Below, in pieces: positions 1 to 12,823 of a stretch of DNA of 64,000 bases; positions within the stretch are counted from its first letter, which is position 1; every line of letters begins with the position of its first letter. Source of the DNA: Lanius collurio (taxonomy: Eukaryota > Chordata > Aves > Passeriformes > Laniidae); assembly GCA_020086605.1 (NCBI GenBank), contig JACBWW010000008.1:28503996-28567995 (forward strand), read 5' to 3'. The notes beneath the pieces are model-generated. The model did not search any database. It had not been told where the DNA came from and saw only the letters and a list, made by a program, of their open reading frames with translations. Made by a program: the position numbers and the translations under genes.

Positions 1-3000
1 ATCTTCTCCTCTCAGCTGAGAGCTGTGAGTGCTGGATCTGGCCACTGCATCCCCCTGGGGCACAGCTGGGTCCTGTTCTAACCCGCAGATGGGACCTGGT
101 GTGACCTGCAGTGATCCTGGACTGCTGAATGCTGCAATCTGGACAGGGACATGGTGCTTGCAAGTGGTCCAGCAGGCTTCACATTGCTTTTGGTGTCTCC
201 ATCATCCCTGTTCCCATACTGCAGCATCCTTCAGACTGGCTTCCTGAAAAGGCTCGTCCCCCACCCTCTCCAAGCCTGGAAAGCCTTTGCCCATGTGAGG
301 GGCTGTGCACGCTCCCTGTCTTCCCTCTTGGGAACCTCCAAGCACCCCTGATGGGGTGATTTGGAACAGCCCTGCAGAGCATCAGAGCCCCAGCACGCCA
401 CTGCCTCTCCTCTTAATCAGCTAATTGTGTGTTTGGGGTTTCAGGCAAGGGCCCCAGCCTGGTGTTGCCATACCAACCACATCAGCTTCACTTTCAAACA
501 TTTACCAAGCAGGCTTGAAATGCTGAAAGAGGGTGAATTAAAAAAGATGAGGAAGCCAAACAGAGGGTTGATGGAAGGGGAGAGAGTAAAAGGGCTGCCT
601 GTGCCTCTTTCACAACCCCATGCTGAGTCCTGCAGGGCAGAAAGCTCTGATTAAAACAGCTCTTGCTGGGACTCAGAGGCTTTTTGGGGAACAAAAAAAT
701 GCCCCTGCCTGCTGGAGACTGTCTGGGGCACTGTTGGGAATGGGATCATATTGGTTCCTTCAGTAAGGTGAGGTGTGAGATGAGGGTGCCCAGGACCCCA
801 AGCAGGATGTGTGGGGATGGGTGTTGGGTGCTGGCTTTGGGGATCTCTCACCCCCAAATTTTGCTGAGCTGGTGGTGCAGGCAGTTGGTGTGATGGCTCA
901 GTGGAGGAGGTTAAAAAAGGTGGCTTGGGGTGGGACGTGGGGCAGATCTTACTGCTCAGAAGGTCTGTCCCCTCTTTGTCCCCAGCCTGCTGTCATCCCA
1001 GGGTAAAGAGCAGGACGCCCTCTCCCAGGAGCATTGCCCCTGCTGCCATGTGCCTGCCCTGCTTTCTGGAGCTGGGTTAACTGTCTACCCTGCTCGCTGG
1101 CTGTCATTCTGTCTCTCATCCCTTCCAAATCAACCTCTTTGCCCCATGTGACCTTTCTGTGAGCTGGATCAGCCCTTCCAGCTCCTCCAGCCCTGCCAAG
1201 CAGGCTCTGGGCTGTTTTCTTATGCCAGCACTGGCATGGTATGAGCCCTTTTTTTTGCCTGCCAGCCCTGCTGCAGCCTCTCAGCAATGGTCTGTGTGAT
1301 GCAGGCAAGGAAACTGCCCCAGGAGGAGGAATGGAGGTGGATGTGTGTTCTTTCTCCAGTTCATCCCGCCTCCTCTGAAAACCCATTTAAATGATCAAAA
1401 TTTTATACTCTGAGCCATCCCAGAGCCCAAAGCAGAGCAGATTTCAGTGACTGGCAGATTTTGGGCAAAGGAGGGCCATGGCTTGGACAGGAGACATCAG
1501 GAGCTGCAGGTACACAGGGGAGATGGTGAGCAGGCAGGGCAGGTCAGAGAAAGGATGACATGCAAGGAAACCAAATTTCTGAGGGTGACATGTGGCCTTT
1601 TTTGGCATCCTGTCTCTTGAGATGGCCCTTGCTCTGGCATCTGAGTGCCTCTGCGCAGTTCCTCGCACCCCCACCCCCCCCAGCATCCCCTGGCTGGGCT
1701 CTGACACCCATGTGAGTGTCATGTGAGCCTGGTGACACAGTGCCGTGGCCCTGGCTGTGGAGGAGACACAGCAAGTCCCTTTTTGCTGTTCATTACTAAG
1801 GCTTCAACATGCAGGACTGCTTCCCTTGAAGCCCCCCTCTGTGCTAGCGAATCACTCCATCCTTCTGCCCTGGCAACGAGAATCACTGTGGGCAAGGCTG
1901 CTCCCCAGGAGTTTCTTGGTCTCTGGGGAAGACCCCATGCAGCATGTTCCCTTCTGGCCATGCAGCTCTTCCCTGCCATGCTCTGCTCCCCAGAGGCCCC
2001 AGCTCTCCAGAGAACAACGCTTGTGGAGGGAAGGGGCTGGAGGAAATCTGTTTCTCTGGAATGATCTCTCTCCTTCCTCTCCCAGGCATCTATGCAACCT
2101 TCACATGCCCTGAACTGCCAGCACCACCAGAGACTGTCTCCTCCTGCTTGTCACTAGTGTTTCAGGGACCTGTGCCATGCCCAAAGGCCTGGGGGACCCT
2201 TCCCACACCACAGCTCCTTCCAGTGTCACATGGATCCCCTGGGAATCCCCTGTCCCACTTGTTATTTCTATGGCGACAAGAGCTGCTGATGTGGCCATGG
2301 TGTGTGGGATGGCTACTTTGAGTCTCAGTCTGGGAGCAGATGCACAGGTCAGCAGCAGGAGTGTAGCCCAGGCTTTGCAGGGGAAGCTCTGGGATTGCCC
2401 GCACTGCCTGGAGCTTTGCAAGCAGCCTGAGACAGCTCGGCCAGCACAGTTAGCTTATCAGCCTTGCTGAGCACCTCTGAGTGGCCCAGATGGCTCTCTG
2501 CTGACAGAGTGCAGCCCTGGCAGCTCTCATCGGCTGGAGATGGTGTGTGGGCAGACCCCCTGCCTTCTCCTGTACACTTCAGGGGCTGGTATGCTCATTG
2601 CTGCGTTCTGGGACTCACCCAGACCGTGCCACAGTGCCAATCTGGGCATCAACAGAGCAAGAAGGCAAATGCTGCCTCTCTGGGCTGTGTGTGTGTGCTG
2701 CTAGGTCCATGATGGAGCAATCTGTGAGGCATCAGTGGGATGCCCTGTGCCATGGCTTGTGCTTGCTGGGCAGGATACCCTGGAATATCCCTCCTGGATC
2801 CTGCACCCTGCCTGTGGCTTCCCCACTATGGACCAAACACCAGTCAGGAGCTGGGACAAGGACTCACAGCTGTGCCACAGCCACCAGGACAGGCTGCAAC
2901 CTCCTAGCTGCTTCCTGCTTGGTCATAAACATTATGCTTTGTTCTCCATCCTCACCGTGTGTCCTTTTGACAGGGAAAAGCCTCCAAACCGTTATTCTTG

Positions 3001-6000
3001 GGCTGTTTTTCCCTGCAGATTCAGAGGAAGATGGTCAGTGTGACTGCTGTGCAGGTGGCGGGGAGAAGGAATGTGATGTCTCACGACCCTGCATCACACC
3101 CCAGGAAGACTTCAGATCATATGTAGCACGTATGGGCTTCTGAATGCTGGGCACGAGACTCTTTTCTGGGCAGCTCTGTCTGTGAGCTTTACATTTGCTT
3201 GCAACATTTCCAACGGCTTGATTTACTGTAATTCCTCTGGAAAGCAACTTTTGTGATTGCTAGCCTGGAGATCTCAAGCTGGACTTAAACAACAGGATCC
3301 TAAAGAGGCCATGAATAATTGAGCCTAATAAATATTAATAACTGTGGCAGGGCATGTAATTGCAAGGAGTGTTCTGGAAACACAGCTCTGCAGGCAAATG
3401 TGCACTCTCGGCAGGCCGGGGCAGAGCCCAGTTAACACTGGTGCTGCCGGGCCACGCAGAGCTGTGCCTGGCCACCACCCCTGCCACCCTCCCCTGGGGT
3501 TAGTGGTGGCCAGGGGCAGGGGATGCTGGCAACTGTGTGAGCTTTCAGCTGTCTGTATTTGGCAGATGGTCTCTCTCCCATGACCTGATCTCCTGTTGAA
3601 CACAAGCAGGTTTGCACATCCACTGCATCATTTGGCAGGGATGTTGTCTGACTCTGAGCCATCCCCATCCCTCAGACTTCCTGGAGGACCTGGGACACCC
3701 ACTCCAAAAAATCCTGCCTGCTCTCAGGCACAGACCATAGGAGGAATGCCCCAAACTGAAGTCAGTCTATGGATGCTCCTGGCTCTTTTCACCCACATAC
3801 TGGACAATTTGTTGTGGCCAGATTTCAAACAGGACTGTCCCATGCATTACAAAAATGGATGCACTGCAAAATGTGATTCCCAAGGCCAAGTGATATCAAA
3901 ATGGCATCATTTAAGTTTTGTACAACCTAACAACTCCTCTGAGGTTGGGATGAGTGAAGACAAGACCGAGGGAAGAGATGTGCATGGATTTTCTATTTGT
4001 GACAGGAGAGTGATGGGGAGTGCATGTGGCCACCTCTCCTGACTGAGGGATGTCCTACAGGGAACAACTGAACTTGCCACTTGAACCCTTGCTGAGCCAT
4101 TGATCAGAGCTTGAGCAGATGCAGGATCCTGCCCAAAGTAGTTGAGCTTTTTGGATGAAATGTAACAACAAAGCTAAAGACAAAATCCAGCCGTACTCTG
4201 GCTGGGGTGCTCTAGCCCTTCACTGGATCCCATCCCTGAAACAATGTTCACCCCTGTGGCTTTGCCAATACCTGATCAAACGCAGCATTTCCCAGTCTCA
4301 TCTCTGCTTTTCGAGGCAGATGAAGAAAAGGAGTCAAGATGGAGTCACAAGTGCTTGCATGGAAGGGCTCAGTCTGCAGCAGTGCTGTGAGTGGGGTACA
4401 CAGAGGCTTTGCCAGAGCTTTCTGGGTATTGCAATTCAGGGTGGGGGGCTTGTGGACCTGCCCCTTTGCAAGAAACCTTTGGCTTTGCTACCTGATGCTG
4501 AGGGTGTGATGAAGGCTTCTGTACAGCATGCAGAGGAATGGAACAGAAAAACCCCTGAGCTTAAGGCAAGAGCTGTGGGCAATTTGAGTAGGACATTGTC
4601 TGCAAGTTTCTGCTTGAAAACTACGGTGCTTGGGCAGCTGAAGGCCTGTGAATGCTTGGCAAGGGTATTGTACCCTCTGAAGGAGCTTCTCCCACACTGA
4701 AGAAGTGCTTCTTTTCCCCAAGCTGCCTGGCTGTTGAGACTGCATCTTGCAAATGCGGTTTCAGACAATAACAGCTTGCAATTATGCAGTGCTTTCAAAA
4801 CCAAGATATCCTGAATTTCGTTAACGTCTTTGTATAAAACTAGCTGAGGCTGCTTTTGGGATGCAAAGCTCCAGCCTGTGTGGAAACGTCGCAGCTGGAT
4901 CACCCTAATCTTTATTCTGGAGATGGATCATCCTGAAGGAGATTTTAGGGCGTTGCTGTCTGCCTGGGACATAGTGCCTGGGCTCAGCCAGAGCAGAGGG
5001 TGCACAGAGACATTCTGTGGTGTCTGCCCCCCACTTTCTGTGATTTCTGTTGCAATATGGGTGCAGGAGGAGGGCTGGGTGGTGGGGATTACCCATGCAA
5101 GAGGCAAAGGTCTCCATGCTGTCTGGGAGAAGGAGAGATGTGGCTTGGTGAGGATCAGTACAGGAAGTGGGAATTGCTGTAAGACCCATTATGGGGCAGC
5201 ATCTCATTTGTTGGCATGCAAAGGGCAAGAAAGGATTTCCCAAGGGAAAGCTGTGCTGGACTCCAAGGGTCACCACCAACATCTTGACAGCTGGTGGATG
5301 GCTAGTAATGACTGAAGCACCTGGAGGCTGACAAAGGGCTTTTCATCAGCAAGGGGAATATCCACAAGGGATGAACCTTCAGCCAAGCCTCGGTGTCACT
5401 AGATGAGGGTGGCTGACACCCGACACTTCCTCAGTGCAAACGGATTAGATGAATGTTAACACCAAGACCCTGGAATTCATCAAGGTGGCATACAAAGTGC
5501 AGGCCTGAGGTGCAATGAGCCCAGGCAGGGAGCAGAGCACAGAGCTGCTGGTGGTGGGAAGGACCTGTGTGTTATTGTGGACACTGGGCTGAACGTGAGC
5601 CAAGAGAGCACTCTTGTAGTGGAAAAGGGAAACCACATCCTGGACTACATTAGGAGGAGAGTGTCCAGCAGATTGAGGGAAGTTATTATCCCAGCTCCTT
5701 GGCACTGGAGGGGATGCACAGATCATGGAAGATGTTGTTGAATTGCTCCTAACGGTGGCTCTCCCCCAGCTCCCTCTGCTGATACCAGGATGTGAAAATA
5801 CAGATGATGATACAGGGGTTACTGCAGGAGCAGTGAAGGAACTGTAGTGTTATCCCAAGGCACCTAGAGCACCTGCTTGAGAAATATATAGTCTTTCCTA
5901 AGTCCCGTGTAGTTCAGGACTTAGGAAAGACACATTTGGGGAAACAAGGATCTTTAGTAACTTGTCTCTTGGATGAAAAATTAATTAAAAACTTGGCTGT

Positions 6001-6879
6001 GAAGAGCCTGGGTTTTTTTCTGTGATAAGAGGTACCCCAAAACACAGGAGTACTGAAATGCTTCCAGCTGCTCTGAGCTGCTGTGCCATCACTCTGCAAC
6101 TGAAAGGCAGTAATACTTCATCTGCTGTCCTGCTTTCAGGATAGAAAACTGCCTCAGCAGTACTCGAAAGTGTGAAAAAGCGAGTGGTCAGCAGCTTGGC
6201 TAACGATTGCTACGTGCAGTGCTGGAGCTCTTTGAGGAAGCAGGCAGCAGAAATCAGTATTTGCCAGGGCCTGACTGCCCAGAGTCCGTGGCGCACAGAG
6301 AGTGCTCACATCAGTGTTTTCTCAGTCCTTTTTTCTTTCCAACTCTGCCCAAAATTCGGTATTCCGCATAAGATCCATCTGTCATCGACAGGTACATTTG
6401 CCCCCCAGGGTTAACCCAATACCCCGTGGTGAAGAGAAACCCAAATAATTTTGGGGGTTATCACTGGTATCTCTGCACTGGGTGCTGCATTTTGTGAGGT
6501 CCCTGCGGCAGGTGACACCGGGGTGGGGTCTCACTGCTGGGCGAAGCCATTACCACGCTGTCAACACTTCAGAGGGATCCAGCAGCACGTGGCAAGGCTG
6601 CCAAGGAGGCACACACTGGAGAGATGTGACATGGGTGGGCTGGTGACAAATGGCTCTGGAGGTGACAAGCCTCATTCCACAGGGAATTGAGGGCAGGGCT
6701 GCATGCCCTGGGACAGCTCTGCCCCCAGCTCCTGCCTTCATGGGTGATTGCGGAGCATCAATCCTCAAATCCGCTCCACTTCTCAAAGCTTTTAAGCTCC
6801 CTGGGCTTTACTGTGCTCAAAGGCAGCTGCATGAAAGAATATTTTCCCTTTGTAAACAGATGCAGCGACCTGCTTAGCA
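1..6879. other. Non-coding stretch, no gene recognised
   Basis: I see no splice-bounded exon, RNA gene or recognisable repeat family here. Open frames are short or overlap on several strands, including one of about 198 codons at 2547-3143 (+) that matches no family I know and lacks domain-like composition. The base composition is even and moderately GC-rich, with short mononucleotide runs such as the C run near 1670. By mammalian synteny this side should lead away from CCL21 toward PHF24/DNAJB5, so it may be intergenic sequence or a large intron. Confidence 0.5.
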
Positions 6880-7285
6880 TCGATCCTATGAGGCAGGGCT
6901 TCAAATTCAATTTGTTTCCATCATATCTGTGAATAGTTTGGTAAATTGATTTCTGAGAATAAAAATGTATTGACAGTGATTATAACTGATAAATATAATT
7001 TTAAATAATAAGATGAAGCTTATGATTATTGAATTGTTCACCTGAGGGATGCAAAAAATGTACAGTAAACAGCATTTTTCGAAAACATCACTTAAAGCTC
7101 TGGCCTTTATTTTTCACAAGATGACTCCAATTTCCATCTCTTTTTCAAGGGAGGAAGCCCTGAAAAAGTCATGGAGTGCAACTGATGATCCCTAAACCTG
7201 CAATTTATGCAACTGTTGTAATCGCCGCACAACCCTAACTGATGAATATGCATCACATCATTTCTATGCGTGGCAGAAAGTAACC
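6880..7285. promoter_or_regulatory. AT-rich island, candidate conserved non-coding element
   Basis: The composition changes abruptly here to AT-rich sequence packed with homeodomain-type cores (TAAT/ATTA), for example around 6945-7035. An ATATGCAT octamer-like POU site lies at 7246-7253. No open frame of note and no repeat family are visible. This compactness is typical of deeply conserved vertebrate enhancers, but conservation cannot be judged from one sequence, so the call is an inference from composition and motif density. Confidence 0.3.
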
Positions 7286-10200
7286 TACTTCTGTCCCCTA
7301 ACAAGCTGTGGTAGGTCTGGCTGCATATTCCTGGGACTCTGTGCCCTCAGTGAGGCTTTGGGATTTCAGGGAGGGTGGGGTCACCACAGGAAAACCCTGA
7401 GTCCAGACCTGGTCTGCAAGTTACGACCGTATCTATCCATCTCTTCCATGGGTGCCAGTGTGCTGATCTGTTCCTGCCGGCTCTTCAGACCCACTGAAGG
7501 CAGGGTTTGGAGGACAGTGAGGCAGCAGCCTTCTGAGGGTGGCTGGGAGGATGGTGGCACCCCAGCGGTGCCCCCAAATTAACATCTTGAAGCCGAAGCC
7601 TCAGAGATGTGATAGACGCAGAAGAATGGCCAAGTGACACTCTAATGAGTGTTAATGAGAGGTAGGAATTAAGTCCTACTGGCTCATTAGCAAGGGAAGA
7701 GGTGCCATCTGCTATGGCTGGCAGGTTCCCTGCCACAGTTTGTGGAGGGGGGGCTACTGTGGGGATATAGGGAGGCAAGACCCGTGCCTGGGAGGGTCTG
7801 TGCTGCTTTGTGTGTGACAGCCAGGAGCCAGTGCTAGGAAGTACTGTGTGTGAGAGCTTCCTTTGCCCAGATGGGACCTGCCTTGGCACTAGGAAGAGTC
7901 CCTATGCACTCTCATTTTGCCCATGGCCCCCTCCCAGCCCTTTCCAGCCTGGCCAAAAAGGCAGCAAGACTGGTAGCTGAACTGGCAAGAGGATGAGCTT
8001 TGATCCTGCCAAAGAAGGATGATGGCCTCTCTGTGAATGCCCATTACCTGGACTCTTCCCTCCCAGCCTGCTGGCAGTGACACAAGGAAGCTGGCTGGGC
8101 TCTCCAGGCGCGGCCAGTTGCCTGTAGGTCCTGATTGCCCCTAAGCCCTTCAGGACCAAAAGATTTGGGGCTACAAGCCAGGAAGAAGAGCTTGAAGAGC
8201 TGCGACTATCACTGAGGAACACTGTGTGTGAGATACTTCTGAAGGGAGAAGTTACTTAGGATCTCCTGGGTTGTTTCTGGTCCTCCCAGCACCACCCCCC
8301 CAGTGCCTTCTGGAAGGCTGCAGAGCCTGCAGGAGGACAAGCTTTGACCCTGCCCAAGGAACATGACCATCAGACCTATCCCACCACACCATGCTCATGC
8401 ACAGTTGAAGACAGGAGCCAGCTTCATGCCACCGTGCCTGTTGTCCTCTCAAATCTGGAGCTGAGCCAGGAGACAAGCAGCAAGCACACAGCAGGAAAAT
8501 GGCTGGAGATGAAGCTGTGAACCTTTCTGGAGCAGTGCAGTGGTTCGTGGAGAGGTTGCACTGGCTGCTGCCCAAATGCCTGCAGGTGGTGACTGGCCCC
8601 TGTGTCCAAAGTGCCTGGCTAAGCCAGAGCAGGTCACACGTCAGCATCCCTGCGAGGCTGACTCATGCCCTGCGCTGCATCCCTTGCCCACCCAGTGCCC
8701 AGTGACTGTCATAGCAGTGCTTCCTCTGGCTGCAGCGGGGCTGCTGCCTCAGCCTGGGGCACCAGGCACCTCTGCTGCTGCTGCTCCACAATTTGTCTTG
8801 CTCCTTCCCCCAGCCTGGCCACTCCTGTGGAGAGTAGCTGAGCCTCACTCCCCTGAGAGCCTGAGAAACATGGAGCTGACCCAGGGAGAGAAGCCCCTGC
8901 AGAGCTGGAGTCTGCCTGCTCCCTGGGGTGTCTGCATGGCTGCAAAGCCCCTTGAGCCTGGACAGTGCAGGTGATGCTGGGCTGGAGGGACTGGAACTGT
9001 GTCTGTGGGTCTTGCATGTGTTGGTGCACGGCTTCATTCGTGTGCTTAGCAAAAAACCGGGGAGAAGCTGCACAAAAGGAGCTGGTTGGCATGAGCAGAT
9101 GTAAATGGGAAGTTGAGAAGTATAAAACTGTGAATACTCTGGGAAATATGCATGACTGACCACAGCCATGATGATGATGAGAAGGTACTGCAAAAACACA
9201 TCCTCATCTTTTAAGTCTATTTCCCAAAAGAAAGAGAATGCTGTTATGCAAGATGTAGAGAGGAAAGCAATGTCTGCATCCAGTGCTTGGGAAGAAGTAA
9301 GGAAGACTGAAATATTTTCCAGTTTATCAGGCACTATAGGGGATACTAGAAAACATGTACCAAGGGCAAATATTTCAAAAGTTGCTGCCCTCATAAATTA
9401 TACCCAAGAGCCCTGTAAAAATGGGCTGAGGGATCTTAGCTGCAATAATCTTTATTTCTCTTACAATTGGAATTTCCTTGGTGCTCCCAGGAGGTGCTGA
9501 GGCTGACAGACCTCTGCTGAGTATCTCTCTGCTCAGGCATCCATGTTCCCCGAAGCACAGAACATCCTTCATGTGAGTCAGGCCCACAGAGATGACATGG
9601 CTCTTACTACAATCATCTTGAAAAAAGACTGGCTGCTTGATCTTTCTGGGAAAAGCACGAGAAGGGTAAAGCAAAGCCAATACAATTCCCATGTGAGGTT
9701 TTAAAGGGTAATGGCAACACATCCCATGGGAAGGGGCCCCCTTTGTCTAGCTCTCCATTTCTGCCTCCTCCATCCTTGTGATAAGAAGCTTGTGGAGAGA
9801 CATCACTTCTCCCTCAACATGGGGACACCCTGTGTCTTGCTGCTGGGAGATAGCAGCTCTTTTTGGTGTGCATGGATTTTAATGGGGCTTCTCTTTTCTA
9901 TAGCCCTTTGAAGGTTTGATCATGAGTCTGCAGAACTGTTCCCCACAAAGAAAACATCCTAACAGTGCTTAGTTGCTGCCTCTTGCCAACCTGGCACACA
10001 AAACAGGTCTCCAGAATAAATTCCCACTTGTTTTGTCCATTCTACAGCTTTTTACAGCCATTTCTGGTCATTTCCTGTGCTCTGAAAGGTATTCAGGGTA
10101 CATTAGAAATGCAGTGGAGGTTGGAGTCCCTGTGAGAGTTTGGAGACATCAGGTTGCCCTGAGCTGGGGAGAAGCAGGAGGTGGCTCGGGACAGGAGGCA

Positions 10201-12764
10201 CCGGGAGCCATCTGTGAGGAAGTGACACCTGCCAGGGTATTCCTCCAGGACCAGTTCTGGGCCTGATGACATTCAGCATGATAGGAAATGAACATTAAAT
10301 GATTGTAGATGAAATCTGCAGGCACAAGGAGACAAGCAAGGAGCTAAAACATTGCAAGGACAGGGCATCTACAGACCCACCAGTGAGACTTGGGGCTGAG
10401 AGAAGCTCATCTGATGGCTCCCTCGGGTTGTAGCCTTTTTGAGACTGAGGAGAATGCATCCTGCAGCTGCTTCATTCCCGTAGACATCCAAAGAGACAGG
10501 AAACCCGGTCCTTTTCTGGATCTGTTGTCTGCAAAAGACCTCCTCTGCTTTGCCCTGTGAGGTTTTGGGCAACACAGAAACGGGGAGCTGTTGCTGTGCT
10601 GGGCATCACTCACAGGTTCTCTGGATGCACAAAAGCTGATCATCATTTTGAGGCTGCCAGAGCAATTGTTTTGGCAACACTACTGAGCTGCTGAGAGGCA
10701 GAAGGGCTCAACTCTTTCCTGCTGTCTCTGGAAGTGATTGCTGTCCTTTGCTGGCCTCTCATTCTGCCACATCTGGGTGATGTGTTCAGGTTTCAGCCCC
10801 CTCATACAGGAGATATATTGATAAACTGGAGTGAATTCAGCAGAAACCACTAAAATGACTTGGGATGGAGCTCCTGCCCTGCATGGATAAGCTGAGGACC
10901 TGGGCTTGTCCACCTGTGAGAAGAGATGGTTTAAGGGAGACCCAAGAGCAGCTCCCCAGCATCTGTGGGCAGATTATTGAGAACATGGAGCCAAGCTTTT
11001 AATGGAGGTGCACAAAATCGGGGGGATGGGGCATGAGAGAGAGCGATCTAGCTTGTAAGCATAGAAAAATTACCCCCATGGGCACAGTCATGCGCTAGAA
11101 GAGGGGCCTGGAGAGCTGGAAGGATCTCCAGCCTTGGATGATTTCAAGATGCCGGTGAGCATCCTGTGCAACCTGGTCCAGCCAAAGTGGTTTTGTGATT
11201 CCACCATCCCACCACTGTCCCTGCTTTGTACAGAAGGTTGGACTGAAATCTTGTTTGGTCTGTGAGTTCCTGAAGTCGATTTGTCAATTCCTGGAGGTGT
11301 AGGAAGGAGATTGGGGAGATCAGTAACTGAAAGTGGTGTTGTGCAGAGGGAGCCTGAAGGAGGGGCAAGGGAAAGCTTGGTGCTTGGTGGGAGGACAGCC
11401 TGCTCTATCTCAGGCTACTCTACCACCAGTCCCTGGTGCCTGGTCTGAGGCTGGGAGAGAATTGCTCTTGGCAAGGACCTGCTTGGAGCACAAGACTCTT
11501 GGATCTGGTTGAGAAAAGCGGGACCAAACAGAATAAGGAGTCAGACAGGCTTGGATAAGACATAAAGCCAATTTCGATCATATCCTTCTGGATTCGGATT
11601 CATTCAGCATGCTCTTCTGCCAGCTCCAAAGGAGATGGGAGAGGGGAAATTAATGGAGCTGCTTGGAAAGAGTTTGCAAATGCTTTGGCCTCATGCAGAG
11701 GGCTGTGGGACAAGGGTCTGAGAGTGGTGTGGGGCCAGGGGGTCCTGAGCAGGGCTAGGGGCTGAGTTGCTCTGGTACCGGCGGCCAGAACTGCCTTCTA
11801 GGGGAAAAACAATGGGATGCTGACATCTGCATCAGGAATGGAGCAGGGCATGAGGTTACGCCTACGCCTCGGAGGAAGGAGGCTGTAAATCAGGGAATGG
11901 TAGGGTGCACAGGGCAGGGAAGAAGTCTGGGCTGTCTCAGCATCTGGTGGGACCCGTGTTCATGGGTGATTAATGAAGGAACTGCCGTGTCTGGATGAGG
12001 TGATTAAATGTGCACAACAAAGCCACCAGGCACGGCGGCCAGCTGGCAGGGAGAGCCTGGGGCCGAGCTCTCTCATCCCTGGATGGAGTGGCCGCATTCC
12101 CCTGTCCCTCGAGGATGGTCCCTGGCCCTGCTCACTCCCATACACTTAGTCTGGCATTAGCTGGCCTGGCTCAGAAGCCTGCAGTGGAGCGTGCAGACAA
12201 TCTGCCAGCACATGCTGGAATGTTACAGTAGTGCCACTGCATCCCAAGCATCACTTCAGGACAACACCGTCACTCTGCAGTGATAAAACAGGAGGAACCA
12301 ATGCAAGAGAGTTTTCTGAAGCTGCAGGTGACCCATGGTTCCTTGGCTGAGAGACCAGGGGCTGTAGCTATGGAGAAACCAGTGGGGAAAAGGGAGGAAC
12401 AGAAAGGCCGCTGCAGTTTGTCTCTTCCCGAGAGTCCCAAAGGTTACAAAGTTGGAAAGCCTGTTTGTTCTCCTCTCTGTCTTTTCATTCTTGTTTGCCC
12501 CTCACCCATGGACAGTCAGGAACCCAAAAAGCTACTCTATCTGATCATGTCCCTGTGATTCTCTGGGATGACTTTGTCCTCCCAACTAGCAAGAAACTGT
12601 TGCCTATCTTGCCATGGCTCAGATAGAGGGTATTTATCAGTGATGTGGGTTCCCAGTGTCCCGTGGCTATCTTGGGGTCCTCTGTGCTCCTCTGGCAGCT
12701 TTCCTGACTGGAAAACCCATGTTTTTCAACTTTCGCTCATATGGCTTTCAGGAACATTCTTATT
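7286..12764. other. Non-coding stretch, no gene recognised
   Basis: Nothing here is recognisable as an exon, RNA gene or named repeat. Two segments near 7990-8030 and 8325-8370 share a diverged match of about 37 bases and could be an old local duplication. The sequence around 11840-12240 has several CpGs and short AT-rich blocks and could be regulatory, but I have no positive evidence. Confidence 0.45.
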
Positions 12765-12823
12765 AAAAAAACAAAACAAAACAAAACAAAGCAAAACAAA
12801 AACCAGAAGAAAAATAGAAAAAA
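12765..12823. repeat. Low-complexity A-rich tract, (CAAAA)n-like
   Basis: A run of A residues is followed by repeated CAAAA/GCAAAA units and further A-rich sequence. It may be a simple repeat that grew from a retroposon tail, but no element body is visible next to it. Confidence 0.85.
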
